A DNA stretch of 64,000 nt from Methanospirillum hungatei (GTDB lineage: Archaea > Halobacteriota > Methanomicrobia > Methanomicrobiales > Methanospirillaceae). Position numbers and translations under genes: made by a program. This document shows positions 50,630 to 58,124 of the stretch, one piece after another (the first letter of the stretch is position 1; every line of letters begins with the position of its first letter). The notes under the pieces are model-generated. The model had not been told where the DNA came from. It saw only the letters and a program-made list of their open reading frames with translations, and did no database searches. Location: contig NZ_CP077107.1 of NCBI RefSeq assembly GCF_019263745.1, forward strand, positions 1,922,001 to 1,986,000. The letters are read 5' to 3'.

Positions 50630-51475
50630 ATGGATTCAGGAGAATCCAGGTATCAGAATATATTTGACCACAATAACATGGGCCTTCGAAAAGATTTAAC
50701 TGGAATCATCCCTGATGACCTTCTGATCAAGCTTCCTGGTGGGTATGAAATAATCGGAAATATCGCAATCATCGGTATTCCTTCATCTCTCACGCAGTAT
50801 CATGACGCTATTGTTGCCGCACTTCTAGCGCGAAGACCATCAATACACACAATATTAAATAAAACCGGGAGTGTGAACGGACCTTTTCGGACTACACTTT
50901 TCAATCCAATCTTTGGAAAGAATTTGGTTACTGAACATCGGGAATTTGGATTCAAGTACCATCTTGATGTCAGCCATGTATACTTTTCATCAAAAATGGG
51001 GTCAGAACGGAAACGGATCGCCGACCTTGTAAAACCAGGTGAAAGAATCTTTGTCCCATTTGCAGGTGTAGGACCATATGTTATCCCTGCTGCGGCACGA
51101 GGTTCTCAGGTAATCGCTATTGAGATGAATGAACATGCGTGTTCCTGGATGGCCATCAACACTATAGTGAATGGTGTGTCGTCACAAGTTCACATTATTA
51201 GAGGAGACGCATTACTAGCAAACAATTTCATCCGTCAGAAATTTTCGCGAATCATTATCCCAACTCCGTATGGACTCATAAATTCCCCATATCTTTTCTT
51301 ATCCATGCTTTCTGATGAGGGAACTGCTCATTGGATAACATTTTCAAATTCGGTCCAAATCAAAGAACAGGTGTGTGCTCTTGAACAAGGAGGATATCAT
51401 ATACTGCGCTGCCGCCAGTGTGGAAATGTTGCGCCTTCTGTCTACCGCTGGATCCTTGACATTAAGGCAAATTAA
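50630..51475 (+). CDS. Met-10+/Trm5-Taw2-like SAM methyltransferase (tRNA modification)
   Basis: 281 residues. Residues 35-120 form the D2-like domain of archaeal Trm5 (GGYEIIGNIAIIGIPSSL, LLARRPSIHTILNKTGSVNGPFRTT), then DVSHVYFSSKMGSERKRIADLV and the SAM loop FVPFAGVGPYVIPAAARGSQVIAIEMNEHA near residue 145. Trm5 methylates G37 of tRNA and Taw2 transfers the aminocarboxypropyl group to make wybutosine precursors. The expected catalytic motif (NLP in Trm5) reads IPTPYG here, so the exact reaction is open. A C-terminal Cys pair, RCRQCGN, is also unusual. AT-rich terminator follows. Confidence 0.78.
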   Translation: MDSGESRYQNIFDHNNMGLRKDLTGIIPDDLLIKLPGGYEIIGNIAIIGIPSSLTQYHDAIVAALLARRPSIHTILNKTGSVNGPFRTTLFNPIFGKNLVTEHREFGFKYHLDVSHVYFSSKMGSERKRIADLVKPGERIFVPFAGVGPYVIPAAARGSQVIAIEMNEHACSWMAINTIVNGVSSQVHIIRGDALLANNFIRQKFSRIIIPTPYGLINSPYLFLSMLSDEGTAHWITFSNSVQIKEQVCALEQGGYHILRCRQCGNVAPSVYRWILDIKAN

Positions 51476-51503
51476 AGAAACATCAGTGAAATGTACTATT
51501 TCG

Positions 51504-51520
51504 TTTACTTTTTTTATTTT
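51504..51520 (+). terminator. T-tract terminator after the Trm5-like gene
   Basis: TTTACTTTTTTTATTTT about 30 nt past the stop codon at 51475. Archaeal RNA polymerase terminates at such T-runs without a hairpin. Confidence 0.5.
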
Positions 51521-51595
51521 ATCTAATTGAAAAGTCGTAAAAGTAATATCTCTATTTTATTCAGTCTAAAACATATAACCGAAATTAGACTAGCC

Positions 51596-51603
51596 TTAAA
51601 TAT
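51596..51603 (+). promoter_or_regulatory. TATA box of repeat-protein gene 1
   Basis: TTAAATAT followed by CTTCC, 30 nt ahead of ATG 51634. The same element and spacing (TTAAATAT-CTCC, 31 nt) occurs ahead of the second repeat gene, so the two probably share regulation. The transcript leader would be only about 5-12 nt, carrying the GAGGT ribosome site in part. Confidence 0.6.
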
Positions 51604-51633
51604 CTTCCTATCCAAAAAGAACTGAGGTTTAAT

Positions 51634-52626
51634 ATGGCATCCGTCGGTTCTGGCGTAATTATAATGGGTATAATTGTAGCGATTGGATCAATGATCTGTT
51701 TCGCTTATGCAGACGATGAAATCTATCCTGGTGGTATGGTAATTCCAAAATTTAACAGTTCAATGATAGGTACCATGCAACCAGCTGAAAAGTTCAACAG
51801 CTCTGAAATCGGAACTATGCAGAACTCACAGAAGTTCAACAGCTCTGAAATCGGAACTATGCAGAACTCACAGAAGTTCAACAGCTCTGAAATCGGAACT
51901 ATGCAGAACTCACAGAAGTTCAACAGCTCTGAAATCGGAACTATGCAGAACTCACAGAAGTTCAACAGCTCTGAAATTGGAACTATGCAGAACTCACAGA
52001 AGTTCAACAGCTCTGAAATCGGAACTATGCAGAACTCACAGAAGTTCAACAGCTCTGAAATCGGAACTATGCAGAACTCACAGAAGTTCAACAGCTCTGA
52101 AATCGGAACTATGCAGAACTCACAGAAGTTCAACAGCTCTGAAATCGGAACTATGCAGAACTCACAGAAGTTCAACAGCTCTGAAATTGGAACCATGCAG
52201 AACTCACAGAAGTTTAACAGCTCTGAAATCGGAACTATGCAAAACTCTCAGAAGTTCAACAGCTCTGAAATTGGAACCATGCAAAACTCTCAGAAGTTCA
52301 ACAGCTCTGAAATCGGAACCATGCAGAACTCACAGAAGTTCAACAGCTCTGAAATCGGAACTATGCAGAACTCACAGAAGTTCAACAGCTCTGAAATCGG
52401 AACTATGCAGAACTCACAGAAGTTCAACAGCTCTGAAATCGGAACCATGCAGAACTCACAGAAGTTTAACAGCTCTGAAATTGGAACTATGCAGAACTCA
52501 CAGAAGTTCAACAGCTCTGAAATCGGAACCATGCAGAACTCACAGAAGTTTAACAGCTCTGAAATTGGAACTATGCAGAACTCAATTTCAACCGTACCAC
52601 TTCCATCGGGAGTGAAACTCAATTAA
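51634..52626 (+). CDS. secreted tandem-repeat protein 1 (20 copies of a 14-residue unit)
   Basis: 330 residues. Signal peptide-like hydrophobic stretch (VIIMGIIVAIGSMICFAYA) with predicted cleavage AYA-DD near residue 27; the N-region lacks Lys/Arg. Then DDEIYPGGMVIP and the repeat array from residue 39: first unit KFNSSMIGTMQPAE, eighteen units KFNSSEIGTMQNSQ, and a last shortened unit, closed by ISTVPLPSGVKLN. Every unit has an N-S-S sequon, so up to 20 N-glycosylation sites. No Cys in the mature chain, no membrane anchor. ACTGAGGTTTAAT gives the ribosome site. It is probably a surface or matrix fibre; short N/Q-rich repeats also fit a beta-solenoid or amyloid. A paralogue follows at 52781. 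Confidence 0.85.
   Translation: MASVGSGVIIMGIIVAIGSMICFAYADDEIYPGGMVIPKFNSSMIGTMQPAEKFNSSEIGTMQNSQKFNSSEIGTMQNSQKFNSSEIGTMQNSQKFNSSEIGTMQNSQKFNSSEIGTMQNSQKFNSSEIGTMQNSQKFNSSEIGTMQNSQKFNSSEIGTMQNSQKFNSSEIGTMQNSQKFNSSEIGTMQNSQKFNSSEIGTMQNSQKFNSSEIGTMQNSQKFNSSEIGTMQNSQKFNSSEIGTMQNSQKFNSSEIGTMQNSQKFNSSEIGTMQNSQKFNSSEIGTMQNSQKFNSSEIGTMQNSQKFNSSEIGTMQNSISTVPLPSGVKLN
51748..52584 (+). repeat. 20 tandem 42-bp repeats (coding)
   Basis: Unit of 42 bp (14 codons) reading AAGTTCAACAGCTCTGAAAT plus a GGAACTATGCAGAACTCACA part. The units are nearly identical; the differences are mostly silent (TTC/TTT, ATC/ATT, ACT/ACC, CAG/CAA). No spacers occur, so it is not a CRISPR array. Recent unit duplication with selection on protein sequence is likely. 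Confidence 0.95.
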
Positions 52627-52657
52627 ATATCGTAATACTTTCCTTACAATAAGGTAA

Positions 52658-52684
52658 TTTATTTTTTCCAATTTTTTCTTTAAA
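52658..52684 (+). terminator. T-rich terminator between repeat genes
   Basis: TTTATTTTTTCCAATTTTTT and further T-runs to 52690, about 35 nt past the stop of repeat gene 1. Confidence 0.5.
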
Positions 52685-52741
52685 AATTTTTCTTCAATCT
52701 CTCTACCATACCTCAAGAATTCAAAATTTGAAAGATTATCA

Positions 52742-52749
52742 TTAAATAT
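52742..52749 (+). promoter_or_regulatory. TATA box of repeat-protein gene 2
   Basis: TTAAATAT followed by CTCC, 31 nt before ATG 52781; GAGGAAA lies 7 nt before the start as ribosome site. Same layout as gene 1. Confidence 0.6.
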
Positions 52750-52780
52750 CTCCATAACTAACGAATTCTGAGGAAATATT

Positions 52781-53350
52781 ATGGCAGCCCTTCGGTCTGG
52801 TATACTCGTAATAATAACAGGATTATTAATTGCTTCATTTCTTAGCTTTGCCTATGCAGATGATGTAATTTATCCCGGCGGTATGGTAATACCAAAATTT
52901 AACAGTTCAATGATTGCATCCATGCACCCTGCTGAAAAATTCAACAGCTCTGAAATCGCATCTATGCACCCTGCTGAAAAGTTCAACAGCTCTGAAATCG
53001 CATCTATGCACCCTGCTGAAAAGTTCAACAGCTCTGAAATCGCATCTATGCACCCTGCTGAAAAGTTCAACAGCTCTGAAATCGCATCCATGTCACCTGC
53101 TGAAAAGTTCAACAGCTCTGAAATCGCATCCATGTCACCTGCTGAAAAGTTCAACAGCTCTGAAATCGCATCCATGTCACCTGCTGAAAAGTTCAACAGC
53201 TCTGAAATCGCATCCATGCACCCTGCTGAAAAATTCAACAGCTCTGAAATCGCATCCATGTCACCTGCTGAAAAGTTCAACAGCTCAATGATTGCGACAA
53301 TGCAAAAAGCAAATTCAACTGTTCCTCTCCCAGCAGGGATTTCTATCTAA
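52781..53350 (+). CDS. secreted tandem-repeat protein 2 (10 copies of a 14-residue unit)
   Basis: 189 residues. Signal-peptide-like start (MAALRSGILVIITGLLIASFLSFAYA, cleavage before DD) and the head DDVIYPGGMVIP are almost identical to gene 1. The array starts at residue 39: KFNSSMIASMHPAE, then KFNSSEIASM(H/S)PAE units in the order H,H,H,S,S,S,H,S and a final KFNSSMIATMQKA, closed by NSTVPLPAGISI. Each unit holds an N-S-S sequon, with one more N-S-T near the end. The conserved KFNSSxI(A/G) head of the unit is shared with gene 1, while the second half differs (IASMHPAE against IGTMQNSQ). It is a diverged duplicate with independent expansion of the unit. Probably exported and glycosylated; function unknown. 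Confidence 0.85.
   Translation: MAALRSGILVIITGLLIASFLSFAYADDVIYPGGMVIPKFNSSMIASMHPAEKFNSSEIASMHPAEKFNSSEIASMHPAEKFNSSEIASMHPAEKFNSSEIASMSPAEKFNSSEIASMSPAEKFNSSEIASMSPAEKFNSSEIASMHPAEKFNSSEIASMSPAEKFNSSMIATMQKANSTVPLPAGISI
52895..53311 (+). repeat. 10 tandem 42-bp repeats (coding)
   Basis: Ten 42-bp units, reading AARTTCAACAGCTCTGAAAT then CGCATC-ATG and CAC or TCA (His/Ser switch) before CCTGCTGAA. The His/Ser alternation (CAC against TCA) is the main non-silent difference. Units are more similar to one another than to gene 1 units, indicating within-array homogenisation. Confidence 0.93.
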
Positions 53351-53372
53351 TTTTTCTCCTTATCTCTTCGAG

Positions 53373-53387
53373 TTTTATTTTTTTACT
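53373..53387 (+). terminator. T-rich terminator after repeat gene 2
   Basis: TTTTATTTTTTTACT about 22 nt past the stop. It may separate the repeat gene from the TPR gene that begins at 53407. Confidence 0.45.
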
Positions 53388-53406
53388 TAAACATCGATGA
53401 CATGAT

Positions 53407-55110
53407 ATGCAGACTCATCATGTCCTGTTTGTAATTCTCATTATGCTTTTGTTGTTATGCGGATGCATAACTGATAAAAATGGAATAGAACCTGAAACGA
53501 ATAATTCAGAAGAACCAACAACCATTCTGACGAGTCTGAATAATTTACTAACTTTAGATCCAAAAAATCCAGACCTTTGGTATGCAAAAGCCAAAGAACT
53601 TTATGAAAATGGGGATGTTGACGGAGCACTAGACGCAATAACAAAAGCTGCAGAGTATAATCCTCGTAATGGTACAATCCTCCTCACTAAATCGCAAATA
53701 CTCATCACAGCAGGAGAAAGAGAACGAGCAGGTCGAGAACTTCTGAAAGTTCTTGATCTCCTCCCAGGAAATGAAACCGCTCTGAACCTCTTATCATCCT
53801 TACGAGTAAATACAACCAAACCCCTGACCTATATCCAGGTTGAACATGATCTCCTTATTGAACCGAATAATACATGGTCGGCTTTTAATAAGGGGCGCCT
53901 TCTGTTTGAAGAGGGAAGACACAGTGAGGCACTTCCTTGGTTTATCAAAGCAACCACATATGATCCGGACAATGCTCCTGCCTGGTACTTCACCGGAACA
54001 ACATATACCGAACTGGGAAGATATGCACCGGCAATTGAAGCACTACAAAAAGCACTGGAACTTGATCCCTCCAACGCCGGCACCTATTATGAAATGGGCA
54101 GGGCATCTGAAAAACTGGGAAACCTTACCGCTGCCAGAATGCACTATGAAACTGCCATAAAATTAAATCCAGATAATGAATGGACGCGATTTGTATATGG
54201 AAAAAACCTGGCTATTTCTGGGGACTATGAATCTGCTATTAATGAACTGAAAACCAGTCTTGAGATATCATCATGCAAGGCCCCTGCCTGGTATGAACTT
54301 GCCAATGCGTATTATAACACCATGCAATATGACCTGGCACTTGAGGCTATTAACTCTGCACTCACCATCGACCCATATACGAAAGAATACCGAACCCTGT
54401 ACCTATCAATCCGGGCTGCACAGGATCCAGCCTCATGGTCACTGGCAAATGTATCGAAGAAGACCGCAGATGCACCCAAAAATGCATCACTGTGGTTCTA
54501 TCAGGGCGCGATTGCATATCATGACGGAAGGTATGCAGATGCACTCAACTACCTTAACTCTGCTGTCAAATTCGATCCGATGAATCCGGAGGCATGGTAT
54601 TACCGGGGAATGGCCCAGTATGAATTTGGAAAATACCAGGATGCACTATGTAGTTTTGATAAAACAATCCTACTGGATCCTGGAAATGCCTGGGCGTATT
54701 ATTATCGGGGAGATATCCTGCAGAAAGGAGGCCAGTGTGAATATGCAATAGCATATCTGAATAAAGGGATACAACTTGATCCTTCTATACCCTGGACTTA
54801 TTATACGAAGGGGAACTGTTACCTGAACCAAAGTAGATACCAGCTTGCTGCAGATGAGTTTGACAAATCTATCGATCTGTTTCCATGTAACCGGTGGGCT
54901 TGGTTCTTTGGCGGGCAAAGTTATTATGAATTAGGCAAGTTTCCCATTGCTCACGAATACTTCACAAAAGCCCTCTCATTTGATCCTGAAAACGAGGAGT
55001 TTAGAAGATGGAAAGCACGAGCAGCAGCAGAATCTTTGCTTCCGGATGAAGCAATATACCTCTATAACCAAACCCTTCCTTTCTCAACAGATGCCTGTGG
55101 CATCATCTGA
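53407..55110 (+). CDS. TPR-repeat lipoprotein
   Basis: 567 residues. Hydrophobic leader with lipobox-like end LLLLCGC and Cys20, so an extracytoplasmic lipid-anchored protein. From about residue 45 to the end run roughly 13-14 tetratricopeptide repeats; the NPDLWYAKAKELYENGDVDGALDAITKAAEYNP unit is typical and the W-x-x-x-G-x-x-x-x-x-x-G-x-Y-x-x-A pattern recurs about every 34 residues. TPR solenoids are scaffolds for protein partners. It follows the repeat genes on the same strand, only 57 nt after gene 2, and may assemble or anchor their products, which is inference. It converges with the GT2 gene, 4 nt apart. Confidence 0.85.
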   Translation: MQTHHVLFVILIMLLLLCGCITDKNGIEPETNNSEEPTTILTSLNNLLTLDPKNPDLWYAKAKELYENGDVDGALDAITKAAEYNPRNGTILLTKSQILITAGERERAGRELLKVLDLLPGNETALNLLSSLRVNTTKPLTYIQVEHDLLIEPNNTWSAFNKGRLLFEEGRHSEALPWFIKATTYDPDNAPAWYFTGTTYTELGRYAPAIEALQKALELDPSNAGTYYEMGRASEKLGNLTAARMHYETAIKLNPDNEWTRFVYGKNLAISGDYESAINELKTSLEISSCKAPAWYELANAYYNTMQYDLALEAINSALTIDPYTKEYRTLYLSIRAAQDPASWSLANVSKKTADAPKNASLWFYQGAIAYHDGRYADALNYLNSAVKFDPMNPEAWYYRGMAQYEFGKYQDALCSFDKTILLDPGNAWAYYYRGDILQKGGQCEYAIAYLNKGIQLDPSIPWTYYTKGNCYLNQSRYQLAADEFDKSIDLFPCNRWAWFFGGQSYYELGKFPIAHEYFTKALSFDPENEEFRRWKARAAAESLLPDEAIYLYNQTLPFSTDACGII

Positions 55111-55114
55111 TTTT

Positions 55115-57661
55115 TTATATGGCCGTATCTATCACAGGAATGCGTGCACCAGTCTTCAACACCCGGAAAACTCTGATGTCTGTTGTGTTTAATCCACCGT
55201 CCAGAACCATAGTCCCAGGAGTAATATCCATGTTTTTTGAATATTCTACTCCACCAGAACGAGCAGTGACCACATAAAAGTCCCCTTCAGGAAGCCTTTT
55301 TTCTGAAATTATAATAATCCGGTTCACCTGAGGATCATATCTGACGGCAAGTCCTGGTTCTCCAGGTGTATAAAATACTCGTGCAGGTCTTCCTGGCTCG
55401 ATGGTATCAAACGAAGTAATTTCCTGTGTTCTCACAGGTTCAGAATTAATAATCGGTGGTGATGTTGAGTATGGACCGGGTAATGCTTCATAATTCAGCA
55501 ACCGTACATCACGACCTGATTGGTAATCTTCCAAAGGTGTCATTACCTGACTTAAGCCGGGGATTTTTGTAATTGTGAAATGGTCTGAAATTGGCTTATA
55601 CTCTATCACACCAAAGATGATCAGAGCGAGCAAAATTAGAAGAATCGTTATCCCTATCGAAAACGCGATCTGGCTGCCGGTTACTTTTCGCGCTCCACGG
55701 TCAACCTCCGGGGATTTCACCTCTATCCATTTCACCGGTTTAGAAAACCGCTCCGGGTGTTCTATTAATAACTGTTCGTGAACAATTTCAGTACCATGGC
55801 TTGTTTTTTCCCATTTATACGGCTTAAAGATAAGTTGCAGGGTTCCTTTCCATGCACCAATACTCATCAGTAACCAATATATCGGTGAAAAGAGTGCATA
55901 GAGAAGAAGATCACGTTGCTTTTCTTTCCAGGTTGCAAAGACCATCATGGTCAGAAAGAAGAGATTTCCTATCAGAAGATTGAATACTGCAATCGCTGCA
56001 AAGGGCCAGAAATCAAACCAGCTGGAAAAATATTCCGGAATGATAAAACCTGCCGCAAATACCAGCCAAAGGAAGAGATTCATAAGTGGGAGGTAAAAAT
56101 TACCCCCAAAGCCAGTCTGAAAGATAAAAAAATTTTTGATTCCGATATCTTTCAGAACTTTAACCGGATGCCGCATCGTCACAAACCAGGTGATAACAAA
56201 TCCCTTCACCCATCGTGAACGCTGACGTATCCATGATGGAACACGAGTAACTGCTTCTTCATAGGTATGAGAATTCAGGACTGCAGTATGGAGATTTTTC
56301 CGTGCTATTCGCATACCCAGGTCGGCATCTTCGGTCACATTGTATGGATCCCATGCACCCAGCTCCCGCAGGGTTTTCATTCTGAAGTGGTTACTCGTTC
56401 CTCCTAGAGGGATTGGTGCATCAATTTTATCCAATCCCTGGATGTAAAAATCATAGTAATAAGAATATTCAATTGAGAACCACCGTGTCAGCATATTCTT
56501 CCGTGGATTGTAGAAATTCAGAAGGCACTGAACACATGCGTATTTCGGACCGAGACGCTGGAATGCAATAACTACCTTTTTTAATTGATCCCGATCAGGG
56601 AAATCCTCTGCATCATAGATTACCACAAATTCTCCCCGTGAACGCTTTAATCCATAATTACAGGCACGGGGTTTCGTTGTGATATCTGCCTTCGGGATGA
56701 CAACCGGGTGGAAGACACTTAAAAATGCGTGATACTCCGCTTCAGACATAGGGGAGATGATTTCTTCCACATTCCCAAAAAGACCTAATTTTCTGGCCTT
56801 TTCAATTGTTTCTGTATCTTCCTCTTCCATCAGGATTTTAACATCAAGTTTATCACGCGGATAATTGATATTTGCAATATTTTGCAAAATGTGAGGGAGC
56901 ATCTCCTGTTCATGAAAGAGTGGGACCAGGACGGTATATATCGGAAGATCCTCATCTTTCAGATTTTGAATATCTTCATCAGAGATGTGAATAACATTCT
57001 TCTCTCCTGTCATCCCCTGCATTGACACATAGAATTTGACCGGATTCATCACGAAATACGTGATATTGATGATGGTAAAAAGGATGAAGAGCCAGAAGTA
57101 TGGATTTATGGCAATGAGAAAAAGAACAAGGATCGTGCCGATGATAATTGTTGCTTTTTGCCAGGGAACAAGTATCCGGAATGCAGATTCTTCCGGTTGA
57201 CGATCCACCAATTCACTCAGAGCACTGTACGCATGTGGCCCTTGATAACTCGTATCAGTGATTGTGAGGATGGCATCGAGTGGTGTTACTACTTTTTCAA
57301 TTTTTTTCCCAAATACCTCTTCTAACCGTTTGAATAAGGGTTCATCCAGGGGATTTGCCGTTGCAATTTTCAGGTATGTTGGTTTTGACTCCAGGAGAGC
57401 GATGAGAACTTCTTCACCAACTGCATAGGGGAGTATTGAACCAATTCGCGGGTTGGCAAAAAGAATATCGCGCTCCATGAAGGCCAGCCCTATCCGGTCA
57501 GCTAAGAACGCATAGAAATCATCAGGAGCCTGTATTCGAAATTTTTTTATCGCTAGAATAAAGGTATCTAGGGTAATTGAAGGATCTTCAAGCAAAACTG
57601 TATTGGGAACATCCATCCCCTGTAATGTGGTGATTAATTCTTCCTTGGTAAGGTCGCTCAT
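55115..57661 (-). CDS. cellulose-synthase-like processive glycosyltransferase (GT2)
   Basis: 848 residues. Residues 1-165 resemble the N-terminal GSPII_E/MshEN domain that often precedes bacterial GT2 synthases (FYAFLADRIGLAFMERDI, and a LKIATANPLDEPLFKRLEEVFGKKI block). Two membrane helices follow (about 168-205), then the GT-A domain: VLVPLFHEQEMLPHILQNI, the first Asp motif YDAEDFPDRDQL near 372, NVTEDADLGMRI (catalytic TED) near 467, and the acceptor motif RQRSRWVKGF (Q-x-x-R-W) near 507. Four or more further helices, a last helix (about 692-714) and an extracytoplasmic C-terminal domain of 130 residues. It should make and export a beta-linked polymer. A GH26-like hydrolase and a two-component system are close by. 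Confidence 0.88.
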   Translation of the reverse strand: MSDLTKEELITTLQGMDVPNTVLLEDPSITLDTFILAIKKFRIQAPDDFYAFLADRIGLAFMERDILFANPRIGSILPYAVGEEVLIALLESKPTYLKIATANPLDEPLFKRLEEVFGKKIEKVVTPLDAILTITDTSYQGPHAYSALSELVDRQPEESAFRILVPWQKATIIIGTILVLFLIAINPYFWLFILFTIINITYFVMNPVKFYVSMQGMTGEKNVIHISDEDIQNLKDEDLPIYTVLVPLFHEQEMLPHILQNIANINYPRDKLDVKILMEEEDTETIEKARKLGLFGNVEEIISPMSEAEYHAFLSVFHPVVIPKADITTKPRACNYGLKRSRGEFVVIYDAEDFPDRDQLKKVVIAFQRLGPKYACVQCLLNFYNPRKNMLTRWFSIEYSYYYDFYIQGLDKIDAPIPLGGTSNHFRMKTLRELGAWDPYNVTEDADLGMRIARKNLHTAVLNSHTYEEAVTRVPSWIRQRSRWVKGFVITWFVTMRHPVKVLKDIGIKNFFIFQTGFGGNFYLPLMNLFLWLVFAAGFIIPEYFSSWFDFWPFAAIAVFNLLIGNLFFLTMMVFATWKEKQRDLLLYALFSPIYWLLMSIGAWKGTLQLIFKPYKWEKTSHGTEIVHEQLLIEHPERFSKPVKWIEVKSPEVDRGARKVTGSQIAFSIGITILLILLALIIFGVIEYKPISDHFTITKIPGLSQVMTPLEDYQSGRDVRLLNYEALPGPYSTSPPIINSEPVRTQEITSFDTIEPGRPARVFYTPGEPGLAVRYDPQVNRIIIISEKRLPEGDFYVVTARSGGVEYSKNMDITPGTMVLDGGLNTTDIRVFRVLKTGARIPVIDTAI

Positions 57662-57671
57662 GATAGTGCAT

Positions 57672-58103
57672 TTATCGGATTGAGAGAAGGCGTTCTTCTA
57701 AGAATTCGGCTACTTTATCGCCATCGATAATCTTATCTCTCTCCTGCTCATCCAGTTTTTCTTTAATCTTCTGTAACAGATCTTTAGGATTAACTGGTTT
57801 CATAATGTACGCATCTGCTCCAGCGTTGAGTGAAAAAACCGAATTTTCCAGACTTGCATACCCGGTGACCATGATCTTTTTCATATCAGGCCGGATTTTA
57901 TGTGCTCTTTCAAGGAGTTCTGTTCCTTCCATATCAGGGAGTTTTATATCAAACAGTGCAAGATTAAAAAATTGAGACTCAATTTTTTCCAGTCCTCCTC
58001 CAGCGGTTGCCGCGGTTTCTACTTCATATCCTTCAAATTCAAGAATTTGTTTGGTACTATCGAGGATTGCCAAATCATCATCGACAATTAGGATTCTCTT
58101 CAT
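57672..58103 (-). CDS. response regulator (receiver domain)
   Basis: About 143 residues. I prefer ATG 58103 because GGAG lies 8 nt upstream, inside the longer frame that starts at 58115. Receiver marks: ILIVDDDLAIL, phospho-acceptor Asp (in LALFDIKLPDMEG), Thr in MVTGYAS and Lys in IMKPVNPKDL. A short coiled-coil tail (LLQKIKEKLDEQERDKIIDGDKVAEFLEERLL) replaces a normal output domain, so it probably works by protein binding. Encoded between the kinase gene and the GT2 gene, so it may control the polymer synthase. Confidence 0.88.
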   Translation of the reverse strand: MKRILIVDDDLAILDSTKQILEFEGYEVETAATAGGGLEKIESQFFNLALFDIKLPDMEGTELLERAHKIRPDMKKIMVTGYASLENSVFSLNAGADAYIMKPVNPKDLLQKIKEKLDEQERDKIIDGDKVAEFLEERLLSIR

Positions 58104-58124
58104 AATTTTCTCCATTATGTAAAT

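Noticed and set aside
51723-52615. Long open frames in the other five frames of the 42-bp repeat arrays (for example minus strand IVPISELLNFCEFC units)
   Set aside because: The 42-bp unit is a multiple of three, so any stop-free unit stays open in every copy. Signal peptide, promoter and ribosome site support only the plus-strand KFNSS frame.
51748-53311. CRISPR array
   Set aside because: The 42-bp units are directly joined without spacers and encode a protein; no cas genes are near.
51634-53350. Identification of the repeat proteins as the known Methanospirillum sheath protein MspA
   Set aside because: MspA as I recall it is about 40 kDa and not built of a 14-residue unit; only a functional analogy is justified.
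55115-57661. Identification of the GT2 protein as cellulose synthase
   Set aside because: The processive GT2 motifs are general; no PilZ domain or BcsB-like partner is present, so the polymer cannot be named.
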